Shown piece by piece: positions 7,273 through 15,246 of a stretch of 35,836 nucleotides of DNA (position 1 is the first letter of the stretch; each line of letters begins with the position of its first letter). Below the pieces are notes generated by a model. The model made no database searches, was not told the origin of the DNA, and saw only the letters and a program-made list of their open reading frames with translations. This stretch comes from Deltaproteobacteria bacterium (GTDB lineage: Bacteria; Desulfobacterota; Binatia; UBA9968; JAJDTQ01): NCBI GenBank assembly GCA_028821115.1, contig JAPPHF010000084.1, positions 1 to 35,836 on the forward strand, in the 5' to 3' direction. Both the position numbers and the translations under genes were made by a program.

Positions 7273-7934
7273 GACGCAGTCGGAGAGGCCAGCACCTTGT
7301 CCTGGAGCCAGCCGGACAGATCGCTGAGGCTCCTCGAGGTGATCTCGTGGCCCATGTCGTACTCGGTGTAGTCCACCGGGACATGCAGTTTCTCGAGCAG
7401 CGTGATGGAGTGCTTGGCCCGCTCCAGGTCGATGAGCTCGTCGCGCCTGCCGTGGTGCACCAGGGTCGGCAGCGAGTCCACCCGGTCGGCCACGCCGAGA
7501 GCGCCGAGCGTGCCCTCCCGCAGCCAGGAGCTCAGGATGCACATTCCCGCGAAACGCCCCGGCTCGGGGAGTCCAAGACTGTAGGCCATGCCGCCGCCCT
7601 GGCTGAAGCCCAGCAGGGCGAGCTTGCCGTCTTCCAAGGCGTATCGCCCGGCGCACTGGTCCACGAACGTGCGGAGCCGGTCGCGGGCGGAAAGGAAGGT
7701 GCCGGTGTCGATATCGCCCCCCGTGGACATGGGAAACCAGGCGTAGCCGGTCATGCCCGGCCCGAGAGGCACCTCCAGCGGCGCCTGCGGGCAGATGACC
7801 CGGAACACGCCGCCGCACAGGTGCGGCGCCAGCCCCAGCAGGTCCATGGCGTTGGCGCCGCGGCCGTGCAGCGCCAGGATCGTCGGATGCGGCCCCTCGC
7901 CCTCGGGCTCGTACACGCAGTGGAGCAGTTCCAT
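7269..7934 (-). CDS. Carboxylesterase/phospholipase-type alpha/beta hydrolase
   Basis: A 221-residue serine hydrolase of the phospholipase/carboxylesterase (PF02230-like) type. The oxyanion loop is HGRGAN (23-28) and the nucleophile elbow is GFSQGG (S111). The acid is D165 in HGRRDELIDLERA, and H196 lies in YDMGHEI. All four catalytic parts are in order and the length is normal. The start at 7934 is two bases after the epimerase stop, with GGAG about 8 nt upstream, so the two are coupled. The longer frame reaching to 8999 is an antisense-like shadow of the epimerase. The TAG stop (7269-7271) lies inside the right end of the MITE, so the original C-terminus may have been different by some residues. 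Confidence 0.9.
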   Translation of the reverse strand: MELLHCVYEPEGEGPHPTILALHGRGANAMDLLGLAPHLCGGVFRVICPQAPLEVPLGPGMTGYAWFPMSTGGDIDTGTFLSARDRLRTFVDQCAGRYALEDGKLALLGFSQGGGMAYSLGLPEPGRFAGMCILSSWLREGTLGALGVADRVDSLPTLVHHGRRDELIDLERAKHSITLLEKLHVPVDYTEYDMGHEITSRSLSDLSGWLQDKVLASPTAS

Positions 7935-7936
7935 CG

Positions 7937-8890
7937 CTACTCCATCACCGCCCGGAGGTCCTTGACGTAGTCCTCGAACGCCGCGTCCATGCTGTATTGC
8001 GGCTCCCACCCCAGGTATTCCTTGGCCCGGGATATGTCGAGCGGCGAGCTGGCGGATACGGCCGGCGGGCTTCCGGGAATCACCTCCACCTCCAACTTGG
8101 GGAACTGACGCTCCGCCGCCGCCACCAGCTCGTCGAAGGTCGTCAACTGCCCGACGCCGATATTGAAGGTGGTCTTCTCGGGCATTGCCACGGTCGTCGC
8201 CAGGTCCACGGCGCGCCCCATGTCCTTGGCGTAGACGTACTCGAAGGTCATGGTCTGGGCCTGGGGAATCCTGGCCACCTCGCCCCGGATCCCCGCCTCC
8301 AGCAGCATCTGCACCTTCTCGCCGCCGCCGGAGCCGCCCCAGAAATGGCCGAGCCCGTAGGCGTTGGCCAGCCGCAGAGTCAGCAACTCGAAGCCGTAGA
8401 GTCGCTGGTAGGCCTCCGCCATCAGTTCCTTGGTGGCCTTGGAGTTGCCGTAGCCCGCTCCCGGGCCCCGGGGCATGTCCTCGTGGGTGGGCTGGTCCCC
8501 TGCGCGCCGCCGGTCGTAGGCACCGAAGGTGCTGATCAGGACGAACCGCTTCACCCCAGTGAGCCGCGCGGCTTCCAGCACGTTGATGGTCCCCATCACG
8601 TTGATCTGAAGCCCGCTGTAGAGCGACTCCTCCACCCTTCCGCCGATGAGCCCGGCGGTGTGCACGACGGTCTCGGGCCGGTAGCGCTGCATCGCCTCGG
8701 TCAGTGCCGGCAGATCGCGGATGTCCTTCTGCACCACCTCCACGTCCGCCGTCCCGAGCTTGCGGTGCAGATACTCGGTGCGCGGCATGAAGTCGTAGAA
8801 GACCAGCTTCTCGTTGCGTTTGAGCGCGCACTGCGCGAACGACGTGCCGACGAGGCCCACTCCGGTGACAAGTGTTGTTCCCATGATCAT
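7937..8890 (-). CDS. NAD-dependent epimerase/dehydratase (extended SDR)
   Basis: A 317-residue Rossmann-fold protein. The nucleotide loop is VTGVGLVGTSF (8-18), slightly unusual because the common form is TGGAGFIG, yet the G-x-x-G-x-x-G spacing holds. The catalytic Y147xxxK151 lies in GYGNSKATKE, with a serine/threonine at 120-121 (ISTFGAY). Such enzymes epimerise, dehydrate or reduce NDP-sugars or related carbonyl compounds, and the substrate is not evident. The start MIMG has GGGAG 4-5 nt upstream of the first ATG, and the second ATG (8884) is possible. It is the first gene of a two-gene unit with the esterase. Nothing else nearby is a sugar-nucleotide gene, so a catabolic or general reductase role is equally possible. 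Confidence 0.85.
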   Translation of the reverse strand: MIMGTTLVTGVGLVGTSFAQCALKRNEKLVFYDFMPRTEYLHRKLGTADVEVVQKDIRDLPALTEAMQRYRPETVVHTAGLIGGRVEESLYSGLQINVMGTINVLEAARLTGVKRFVLISTFGAYDRRRAGDQPTHEDMPRGPGAGYGNSKATKELMAEAYQRLYGFELLTLRLANAYGLGHFWGGSGGGEKVQMLLEAGIRGEVARIPQAQTMTFEYVYAKDMGRAVDLATTVAMPEKTTFNIGVGQLTTFDELVAAAERQFPKLEVEVIPGSPPAVSASSPLDISRAKEYLGWEPQYSMDAAFEDYVKDLRAVME

Positions 8891-9008
8891 TGAGCTCCCT
8901 GGATGGCTTGGCGGCGGAGCGGCCGCCGCTTCCTGTGTCCGAATTCAGGACCCATCCATAGCCGACTTGCTTCGCGTCGGCAAACGCGTCCCGTCCCAAC
9001 CCTGCGTG

Positions 9009-9038
9009 TTGACGTGCGGAAACCGCGCGCTGTATTGT
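9009..9038 (+). promoter_or_regulatory. Promoter placing transcription start at the TPR gene's start codon
   Basis: TTGACG (9009-9014), an 18-nt spacer and TATTGT (9033-9038). The expected start, 6-7 nt after the -10 box, falls at about 9045, which is the first base of the GTG start codon. No Shine-Dalgarno sequence is seen between the -10 box and the codon. Confidence 0.45.
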
Positions 9039-9044
9039 GGTTTC

Positions 9045-9596
9045 GTGAAAATCGTCAGGGCGATACTCGTTGCGTTTCTGTTGATTTCACCCGCAACTCT
9101 CATGGCTGACCAGACAGACCCCCGGCTCCACGCCCTTTTCGGACGGCTGCAGACCACCGACGACGCCGGAGACGCGGCCGTGGCGACGAACCTCATCTGG
9201 GCGATCTGGCATCAATCCGACGACGACCGCATCAACGACCTCATGCGCCGGGGGCTGGCCCATATGTCCGTGCGGGACTACCCGGCGGCGATAAAAACGT
9301 TCGGTGAGATCATCGACCTCGAACCCGGTTTCGCCGAGGCATGGAACAAGCGCGCCACGGTCTACTACCTGATGGGCGACTACCGAGCTTCGGTGCACGA
9401 CATCGACAAGACCCTGGAACTCGAGCCGCGCCACTTCGGCGCCCTCTCCGGCCTGGGACTCATCATGGTAGCCATGGGCAACGAAGAAGCCGCCATCAGC
9501 GCCTTCGAGGCAACCCTGGCCGTGCATCCCTTCGCCGAGGGAGCGCGACAGAACCTGGAAGCATTGCGGGAGCGGCAGAAGAAGCGTTCGCTGTAG
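9045..9596 (+). CDS. Periplasmic tetratricopeptide repeat protein
   Basis: The GTG at 9045 begins a 183-residue protein with a signal peptide (KIVRAILVAFLLISPATLMA, cleavage expected before DQTDP). The frame stays open further upstream, but that part is shadow sequence. After the conserved lead PRLHALFGRLQ and a short IWAIWHQS helix come about three TPR-like helical pairs: AAIKTFGEIIDLEPGF, ASVHDIDKTLELEPRHF and AAISAFEATLAVHPF. The stretches AEAWNKRATVYYLMGDYRAS and GALSGLGLI are typical of a conserved small TPR family common in Proteobacteria. The function of that family is not established, and TPRs usually mediate protein contacts. The gene stands alone, converging with the LLM gene 3 bp away, and has its own promoter with possible leaderless translation. 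Confidence 0.85.
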   Translation: MKIVRAILVAFLLISPATLMADQTDPRLHALFGRLQTTDDAGDAAVATNLIWAIWHQSDDDRINDLMRRGLAHMSVRDYPAAIKTFGEIIDLEPGFAEAWNKRATVYYLMGDYRASVHDIDKTLELEPRHFGALSGLGLIMVAMGNEEAAISAFEATLAVHPFAEGARQNLEALRERQKKRSL

Positions 9597-9599
9597 ACA

Positions 9600-10679
9600 C
9601 TACCCCCTCAACCGCGGAATCACGCTGTCCGCCAGCATGTTGATGGCCTCCGCGTAGTCCGGGCCGAGCTTGGCGAAGGCGATCTCGTCGTAGCCCATCT
9701 CCTGGGCCTGCCCCGCCAGATCGACGATCTGGTCCGCCACCTCCTCCGGACGCCCGGCGACGTAGTAGTTCAGGACCATCTCCTCGGTCACCCTCTCCGC
9801 GGCTTCCTCCACGGTAGCGCCCCCGGCGAACATCTCCTTGAGCTCCAGCACCTTTTCCCGCTCCACCCCAAGGCGGTCGTACTCCTCCGGCGTGAACTTG
9901 AGAGCCTCCCACTGCAGGATCGAATGGGACACCTGGCGCTTGGGGAACTCGATGGCGGCGTCGCGGTCTTGCGAAACCGATACGTTGAGCTCCACCATCT
10001 TGCGGATCTTCTTGTCGGGGTCGACGCTGCGGGCGCCCGCCTCGATCATCTCGTGCATCTCCTTCAGCCGGCCGGCGCGCAGCATGGGGATGAAGGTCCC
10101 GGAGCTGATGAGTCCGTCCATGGCCTGGCCTCCCATGCGCAGCGACTGGGGGCCGTTGCCGCCGGAATAGATCACCACCGGGGACTTCGGCTCGAAGGCG
10201 AGCTGGAACCTGCCGGCGGAATTCAACCGGTAGTATTCGCAGAGCACGGGGAAATCGCCGTAGGCAACGCTCTCGCCGGAAAGAGCACGCCGCACGAACA
10301 CGGCCAGCTCCCGCACCAGCGAGATGGGCCGGTGCACGTCGACGTGCTGCGGAGTTTGCGCCAGATCGCCCCGGGCGAGGCCCAAGCCGAACTCCCGGCC
10401 CTCGCTCAGCTCGGACAGCGCCCCGAGCGAGTCCACCACCTCGATGGGATGGTGCAGATAGGGCACCAGGATCGCGGTGCCGATGCCGACGGGCACCCGC
10501 GCCGCGATGGCCGAGAGGATCACCACCTGGCTCCGGTAGCGCGCGTTGTCGTTGACCCAGATACGTTCGAAGCCGCGCCCGTGCGCCAACTCGGCCAGCT
10601 CCACGAGTTGATTCACCGTGTATCGGTTCGCCAGGTGGATCACGAACTGGAGACTGAGCTTGCCGTCAAATGTCGCCAT
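9600..10679 (-). CDS. LLM-class flavin-dependent oxidoreductase (tandem paralogue 1)
   Basis: A 359-residue luciferase-like TIM-barrel protein. It shows the typical course of the family: RIWVNDNARYRSQVVILSAIAARVPVGIGTAI (strands 2-3 with the flavin region), HHPIEVVDSLGALSELSEGREFGLGLARG, and a late VVIYSGGNGPQSLRMGGQAMDGLISSGTF. Members use F420 or reduced FMN for monooxygenation or reduction of varied substrates, and the flavin type cannot be fixed from sequence. It shares exact length and most motifs with the LLM gene at 10783-11862. The start follows AGGGGAACCCCA. It converges with the TPR gene and is separated from its paralogue by 103 bp that hold a REP-like hairpin. Confidence 0.88.
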   Translation of the reverse strand: MATFDGKLSLQFVIHLANRYTVNQLVELAELAHGRGFERIWVNDNARYRSQVVILSAIAARVPVGIGTAILVPYLHHPIEVVDSLGALSELSEGREFGLGLARGDLAQTPQHVDVHRPISLVRELAVFVRRALSGESVAYGDFPVLCEYYRLNSAGRFQLAFEPKSPVVIYSGGNGPQSLRMGGQAMDGLISSGTFIPMLRAGRLKEMHEMIEAGARSVDPDKKIRKMVELNVSVSQDRDAAIEFPKRQVSHSILQWEALKFTPEEYDRLGVEREKVLELKEMFAGGATVEEAAERVTEEMVLNYYVAGRPEEVADQIVDLAGQAQEMGYDEIAFAKLGPDYAEAINMLADSVIPRLRG

Positions 10680-10712
10680 TGGGGTTCCCCTATGCTGTTG
10701 TTTCCGTGTGCT

Positions 10713-10738
10713 GTCGGATTACGCTTCGCTAATCCGAC
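10713..10738. repeat. REP-like hairpin GTCGGATTA...TAATCCGAC
   Basis: Perfect 9-bp arms (10713-10721 and 10730-10738) around CGCTTCGC. This layout, a stem with a GCTTCGC-type loop, is the form of a very widespread family of intergenic palindromes in proteobacteria and other bacteria. It lies between two LLM genes, downstream of one and upstream of the other. It could act as a transcript-stabilising or terminating hairpin. Confidence 0.6.
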
Positions 10739-10782
10739 CCAGGTGTTCTCTACGTGTTGTCATTGTGCGCGGGGCGTTGGAC

Positions 10783-11862
10783 CTACGCCCTCAGCCGCGG
10801 CACCACGCTCTCCGCCAGCATTTCGATGGCTTCCTCGTAATCGGGGCCGAGCTTGGCGAAGGCGATCTCGTCGTAACCCAGTTCCCGGGCCTGCCCCGCC
10901 AGCTCCACGACCTGGTCGGCCACCTCGGCTGGAGTGCCGGCGACGTAGTAGGCCAGGACCATCTGCTCGGTCACCAAGGACGCGGCCTCCTCGATAGTGG
11001 CGCCCCGGGCGAAGGCGTCCTTCAGGTCGAGCACCCTCTGCCGCTCCACGCCGAGCCGGGCGTACTCGTCGGCGGTGAACCCCAGCGTCTCCCACTGAGG
11101 GATCGAGTGGGCCACCTGGCGCCTGGGGAACTCCATGGCCGCTTGCCGGTCGCGGGAAACCGAGACGTTGAGCTCCACCATCTTGCGCAGGGTCTTTTCC
11201 GGGTCGATGCTGCGGGCGCCGGCCTCGGCGATCTCGAGCATTCCCTTGAGCCTGCCGGCGCGCAGCATGGGGATGAAGGTTCCGGAACTGATGAGGCCAT
11301 CCATGAGCTCGCCGCCCATGCGCAGCGAGCGGGGCCCGTTGCCGCCCGAATAGAGCACCACGGGGGACTTGGGCGCAAACGCCAGCTCGAAGCGGCCGGC
11401 GGGGTTGAAGTGGTAGTGCTCGCACAGCACAGGGAAGTCGCCGTAGGCCACGCGCTCTCCGGCCAGCGCCCGGGACGCGAACACCGCCAGTTCCCGCACC
11501 AGCGCCAGGGGTTTGTGCATGGTCACGTGCTGCGGCGTCTGGGTGATGGAGCCGCGCGCCAGGCCGAAGCCCACCTCGCGCCCTTCGCTCAGCTCGGACA
11601 GGGCCGCCAACGAATCCACCACCTCGATGGGGTGGTGGAAATACGGCACCAGCACAGCCGTGCCGATGCCGATGGGCACGCGCGCGGCGATGGCGGAGAG
11701 CACCACCACCTGGCTGCGGTAGCGCGCGTTGTCGTTGAGCCAGATCCGCTGGAACCCGCGTTCATGTGCCAGCGCGGCGAGCTCCACGAACCGGTTGACC
11801 GTGTAGTGGTTCGCCAGATGGGTGACGAACTGGAAGCTGAGCCTACCGTCGAATGCCGCCAT
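10783..11862 (-). CDS. LLM-class flavin-dependent oxidoreductase (tandem paralogue 2)
   Basis: A 359-residue luciferase-like protein, a close paralogue of the gene at 9600-10679, with matching blocks such as RIWLNDNARYRSQVVVLSAIAAR, ELSEGREVGFGLARG, GDFPVLCEHYHFNPAGRF and YSGGNGPRSLRMGGELMDG. I chose the internal ATG at 11862 over the first ATG at 11898. It gives the same N-terminus (MAAFDGRLSFQF against MATFDGKLSLQF) and has AAGGG just upstream, whereas the extra 12 residues are not conserved. The reaction is a flavin- or F420-dependent redox step on an unknown substrate. It is transcribed away from uppP. Confidence 0.88.
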   Translation of the reverse strand: MAAFDGRLSFQFVTHLANHYTVNRFVELAALAHERGFQRIWLNDNARYRSQVVVLSAIAARVPIGIGTAVLVPYFHHPIEVVDSLAALSELSEGREVGFGLARGSITQTPQHVTMHKPLALVRELAVFASRALAGERVAYGDFPVLCEHYHFNPAGRFELAFAPKSPVVLYSGGNGPRSLRMGGELMDGLISSGTFIPMLRAGRLKGMLEIAEAGARSIDPEKTLRKMVELNVSVSRDRQAAMEFPRRQVAHSIPQWETLGFTADEYARLGVERQRVLDLKDAFARGATIEEAASLVTEQMVLAYYVAGTPAEVADQVVELAGQARELGYDEIAFAKLGPDYEEAIEMLAESVVPRLRA

Positions 11863-11979
11863 AATCCCTTCTCGTCGCGAGTATTCGGACGCACCCATTG
11901 TGGAACCTGTTCGCGGAGAAGGTCAACCGGGTCAGCAAGAACACGGCGGCAGCGCTGGACCTTCCTACCCGGACCTGTC

Positions 11980-12801
11980 ATGCAGGCAGGCGTGACTCCC
12001 ACCCCGACCCTGGCGGCCCTCGGAATCCTGCAAGGGCTCACCGAGTTCCTGCCGGTCAGCAGCTCCGGCCACCTGGTGATCCTCCAGGCCCTGCCCCCGG
12101 GGTTCCGCGAGCCGGGCGTGCTGTTCCATGCCACCGTGCATCTGGCCACCCTGGGCGCCGTGCTCGCTTACTTCCGGGGGGACGTGGCCGGCCTCGCCCG
12201 CGCCGCCCTCATGCCGTCCCGGGCGGACCCCACCGCCCGGCGCCTCCTCTGGCTGGTGGCCGCCGGCACCGTTCCCACGGCGCTGATCGGCTTCTCCCTG
12301 GCGGAGCCGCTGGAGCGTCTCTTCGCCAGCGTTCCCACCGCGGCGAGCATGCTGCTCCTGACCGGCGCCCTGCTCTTCGCCACCGACCGCGCGAGCGAGC
12401 GCACCGGCGGAATCGCGGGAATGGGGGTGACCCAGGCGCTCGTCATCGGCGTCGTCCAGGGCGCGGCCATCGTCCCGGGCATCTCGCGTTCCGGGGCCAC
12501 CGTGGCCGCCGGCGTGTTTTGCGGGCTCGAGCGCGGCCTCGCCTTGCGCTATTCGTTCCTGCTCTCGATCCCCGCCATCGCCGGAGCGTTCGCGCTCCAG
12601 TTGGCCACTCACGGTTTCGAGGGCGCGGCGACGGTGAACCTGCTCGGCTACGGGTTGGCTTTCCTGCTGGCCTTCGCGGTGGGCTACGCGAGCATCGGCG
12701 TGCTGCTGAAGGCGCTGCTGTCGCGCAGGCTCACGTGGTTCGCCTGCTATTGCTGGGGTCTCGGGGCCGCGGTGCTGGTGGTTACCGGCCTGTCCGGGTG
12801 A
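11980..12801 (+). CDS. uppP: Undecaprenyl-diphosphatase
   Basis: A 273-residue membrane protein of the BacA/UppP family, normal length (about 265-275). The two signature motifs are present: QGLTEFLPVSSSGH at 18-31, with the catalytic glutamate E22, and PGISRSGAT at 166-174, with the catalytic arginine. It removes phosphate from undecaprenyl diphosphate at the inner membrane to recycle the lipid carrier for peptidoglycan and other polymers, and it gives bacitracin resistance when abundant. In the E. coli protein the first motif starts with E rather than Q, and Q is common in other lineages. The ATG at 11980 has no obvious ribosome binding site. The very long frame reaching back to 10618 is a shadow of the LLM genes. 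It is transcribed alone, divergent from the LLM pair. Confidence 0.92.
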   Translation: MQAGVTPTPTLAALGILQGLTEFLPVSSSGHLVILQALPPGFREPGVLFHATVHLATLGAVLAYFRGDVAGLARAALMPSRADPTARRLLWLVAAGTVPTALIGFSLAEPLERLFASVPTAASMLLLTGALLFATDRASERTGGIAGMGVTQALVIGVVQGAAIVPGISRSGATVAAGVFCGLERGLALRYSFLLSIPAIAGAFALQLATHGFEGAATVNLLGYGLAFLLAFAVGYASIGVLLKALLSRRLTWFACYCWGLGAAVLVVTGLSG

Positions 12802-13067
12802 AGACCGAAAACGGGCGTGGACGAGCGGACGGGGATGACCAAGAAGGACCAGGCGGCATCAGAAGCGAACGCGCCACGCGGCGCCCGCCCCGTACGAGGG
12901 AGCCGCGTTGGTGTGTCCGGGGTTCTCGCTGGGGGAGCCACTGCCGAGCCGCCCGCAGGCGTGCGACGTGTTCGGCACGGAAGGCCAGATCGAGACGGCT
13001 CATGTCCGGGTAGTACGGGCGGCGGGCGGCAGGACAAGCCCTACACGGCCAAGTTTGAAACCCGTCC
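12802..13067. other. Intergenic stretch without a convincing gene, with half of a dispersed palindrome
   Basis: Between uppP and the LLM gene there are only short frames (for example 12782-13003 on the minus strand) with no recognisable domain and no ribosome binding site. At 13053-13071 the sequence GTTTGAAACCCGTCCCTAC is one half of a palindrome of the type common in intergenic regions, and its CTA gives the stop codon of the LLM gene on the minus strand. The other half is missing, so this looks like a decayed repeat. Confidence 0.4.
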
Positions 13068-13940
13068 CTACAGGCCTTCGGCCTGCCGGAGGAACGGCTC
13101 GAGCCGCCGCACCTCCTCGACCCCGCTGCCGGCGGGGGGAACCGTCACCCGCAGGATGATGCGGCGCATGCCCGCCGCGCGGTACCGCGCCATGTCGTCG
13201 AGGGTGGGAAAGTCCTCCCTTGGCGTCAGCAACGCCGAAAACTCGATTCCCGCGGGGTCGCGTCCCTGTTCTCGCGCGGCGCGGCGCACGCTGGCCACGG
13301 CATCCGCCGCTTCGTCCGGGGCGAGGTCGCCCGGACACCAGCCGTCGGCGTAGCGGGCCACGCGTGCCGGAGCGTACTTGGGGTCGTGTATGCCCAAGTA
13401 GATCGGCGGGTAGGGTCGCTGCACAGGCTTGGGGAAGACCCGGACCGGCGGGAAGCGCACGAACTCGCCGTCGTAGGAAGCTTCATCCCGGGTCCACAGC
13501 TCCTTCAGGGCCTCCACGCCCTCGCGCAGCATCTTCCAGCGGCGCTTGAACGGAACCCCCAGGATCTCCGCCTCCTCCGGGAACCAGCCGGCGCCGACGC
13601 CCATGATGAAGCGCCCGCCGCTGTGGAGGTCCAGGGTCGCGGCGGCCTTGGCCGTGGCGATGACGTCGCGCTGGGGCAGAATGCAGATGCCGGTGGCCAC
13701 GCGCAGGCGCTCGGTGGCCTGGGCCGCCATGGCCGCGCCGATGAAGGGATCTGGCAGGTGCGCGAAGGACTCGGGGACCTTGCCGTCGGGGGTGCGCTTG
13801 TAGCGGGACTGGTAGCGCACGGGTATGAGCATGTGCTCGGGAAACCACAGGGACTCGAAGCCCAGGCGCTCCGCCTCCCGGGCGATATCGCCCACGGGTC
13901 CTGACTGCTCCGTTGAAAACAGGGAAAGACCCATCTCCAT
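13068..13940 (-). CDS. LLM-class F420-dependent oxidoreductase (TIGR03619-like)
   Basis: A 290-residue luciferase-like protein of a shorter, different subfamily from the two LLM genes at 9600-11862. Typical blocks are AREAERLGFESLWFPEHMLIP (residues about 20-40), ATERLRVATGICILPQRD, LDLHSGGRFIMGVGAGWFPEEAEILGVPF and KPVQRPYPPIYLG. This pattern is that of mycobacterial-type F420-dependent LLM enzymes, though FMN use cannot be excluded. The initiation codon is MEM at 13940, with AGGATAGGC upstream. The stop TAG lies in the half palindrome described at 12802-13067. It is transcribed away from the hydrolase gene at 14039, and the 98-bp space between them probably holds both promoters. Confidence 0.88.
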   Translation of the reverse strand: MEMGLSLFSTEQSGPVGDIAREAERLGFESLWFPEHMLIPVRYQSRYKRTPDGKVPESFAHLPDPFIGAAMAAQATERLRVATGICILPQRDVIATAKAAATLDLHSGGRFIMGVGAGWFPEEAEILGVPFKRRWKMLREGVEALKELWTRDEASYDGEFVRFPPVRVFPKPVQRPYPPIYLGIHDPKYAPARVARYADGWCPGDLAPDEAADAVASVRRAAREQGRDPAGIEFSALLTPREDFPTLDDMARYRAAGMRRIILRVTVPPAGSGVEEVRRLEPFLRQAEGL

Positions 13941-13963
13941 GATGCCTATCCTCGCGCTCTACG

Positions 13964-13992
13964 TTGTGTTCGGTTGCGGTTCCCGCTATACG
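13964..13992 (+). promoter_or_regulatory. Possible promoter for the two hydrolase genes
   Basis: TTGTGT (13964-13969), a 17-nt spacer and TATACG (13987-13992), about 45 bp before the ATG at 14039. The -35 box is weak, so this is only a candidate. Confidence 0.3.
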
Positions 13993-14038
13993 CTAGTGGC
14001 GCTCCCGTGGCGCTCGCAATTCGTCAACGGAGAATAAC

Positions 14039-15220
14039 ATGCCCGAAGCACCCGCCGGAACCCGGACCTTCACCCAGGGCCTGGGCCGGGAAGAGACGTT
14101 GGTTCCCATCACCTGGGACGACTGGCTCGCCATGCCGCCGCCCCATGACGACGGCGCATATACCGTCACGGAGGTGGTGGAGCGGTATGAGCGCAACGGC
14201 TACGAGTGGGACATGCACGGCTCCCTCTACGTTCCGGCGAAGGAGCGGGACGACCGGCCGGCCTTCGTCGTGTTTCACGGCGGCGGCGCCAACGAGAAGG
14301 TCATGGACGTCACCCCCGACGGCCGGCCGGGGCTGGCGCGGCGGCTGGCGGCGCAGGGCTTCACGGTCCTCGCCGTGAGCTACCCGGGACTGTGGCCTCC
14401 GGGCGGCGAGTGGGACAAGTCCATCGCCGAGCGTGTGCCCGTCTATCTTCTGGATCTGGAGACGGAGGAAGACGAGCTTCAGGACCGCCTCCTGAAATGC
14501 ACCTTCAACGTCATCCTCCAGGGCGCCGGACAGCTCACCGACCGCCTTCTGCGGGGGCGGCGCCTCATCAGCTTCGGCCACTCCACCGGCGGCCCGATGG
14601 CGGCGCACCTCACCCGGTTCACACGGGAGGCGGAGGTCATCGGCGTCGTCGGCTGGGGCAGCGGCGGGCCCGACGGCTGGCGCCGGGAATGGCGCGAGGC
14701 CACGGGGATGGAGACGCCCAAGCCCTACGGGCTCACGCAGATCTCGCGGCGCACGGTGGAGGCCTACCGCAGGTCCCACTACGAAGACCTGCCGGAGCTG
14801 ACCCCCTGGGGGCGGATGGAAGACTTCTTCCGGCTCACCGAGAAGACCCGGCCGCAGATCAAGATCGGACTGCGGGACAACCAGCACAACGTCTTTCCCG
14901 AACGGCTGGAAGAATACGTCCGGATCACCGGGCTGCCTCGGGAGGAGTACTTCGACCACCTGCAGGACCCGCCCGCGAAGTGGCTCGCCGACCTCAAGGT
15001 CCTGCTCATGGTGGGCGAGAACGACCACGGCCACTGGATCGGCGGCAAGAGCCTGGGCGACAAGCGAGAGATGTTCATGGCCGGCAAGTACCGCGATGCC
15101 GGCGCCGGCGTGCACGTCGGGTTGGTGCCCAAGTACACCCACATGGGGCACTGGGCGCTCTACAACGAGAAGATCGTATACGCCTGGTTGTGGGCCATCG
15201 AGACCGGCTACTTCGACTAG
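14039..15220 (+). CDS. Alpha/beta hydrolase with long N-terminal extension
   Basis: A 393-residue serine hydrolase. About 70 N-terminal residues precede the core. The oxyanion stretch is VVFHGGGANEK (78-87), the nucleophile elbow is GHSTGG (S182), and the acid is probably in MVGENDHGHW, followed by an expected histidine in YTHMGHW near the C-terminus. The core thus has the full triad layout in the right order, but the reaction is unknown. The start has GGAG 6 nt before the ATG. It is 26 bp ahead of a second, shorter alpha/beta hydrolase gene on the same strand, and the two probably form an operon. They do not look like close paralogues of each other. Confidence 0.85.
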   Translation: MPEAPAGTRTFTQGLGREETLVPITWDDWLAMPPPHDDGAYTVTEVVERYERNGYEWDMHGSLYVPAKERDDRPAFVVFHGGGANEKVMDVTPDGRPGLARRLAAQGFTVLAVSYPGLWPPGGEWDKSIAERVPVYLLDLETEEDELQDRLLKCTFNVILQGAGQLTDRLLRGRRLISFGHSTGGPMAAHLTRFTREAEVIGVVGWGSGGPDGWRREWREATGMETPKPYGLTQISRRTVEAYRRSHYEDLPELTPWGRMEDFFRLTEKTRPQIKIGLRDNQHNVFPERLEEYVRITGLPREEYFDHLQDPPAKWLADLKVLLMVGENDHGHWIGGKSLGDKREMFMAGKYRDAGAGVHVGLVPKYTHMGHWALYNEKIVYAWLWAIETGYFD

Positions 15221-15246
15221 CGGCGCCGGCACACCACGGAGGTTCC

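Noticed and set aside
7269-8999. A 576-residue frame that would join the epimerase region to the esterase
   Set aside because: Only the last 221 residues match a family. The earlier part is an out-of-frame reading of the epimerase gene.
10618-12801. A 727-residue plus-strand frame ending in UppP
   Set aside because: Only the last 273 residues are UppP. The rest is antisense to the LLM genes.
12782-13003. A possible small protein in the gap after uppP
   Set aside because: No ribosome binding site, no recognised domain and it overlaps the end of uppP.
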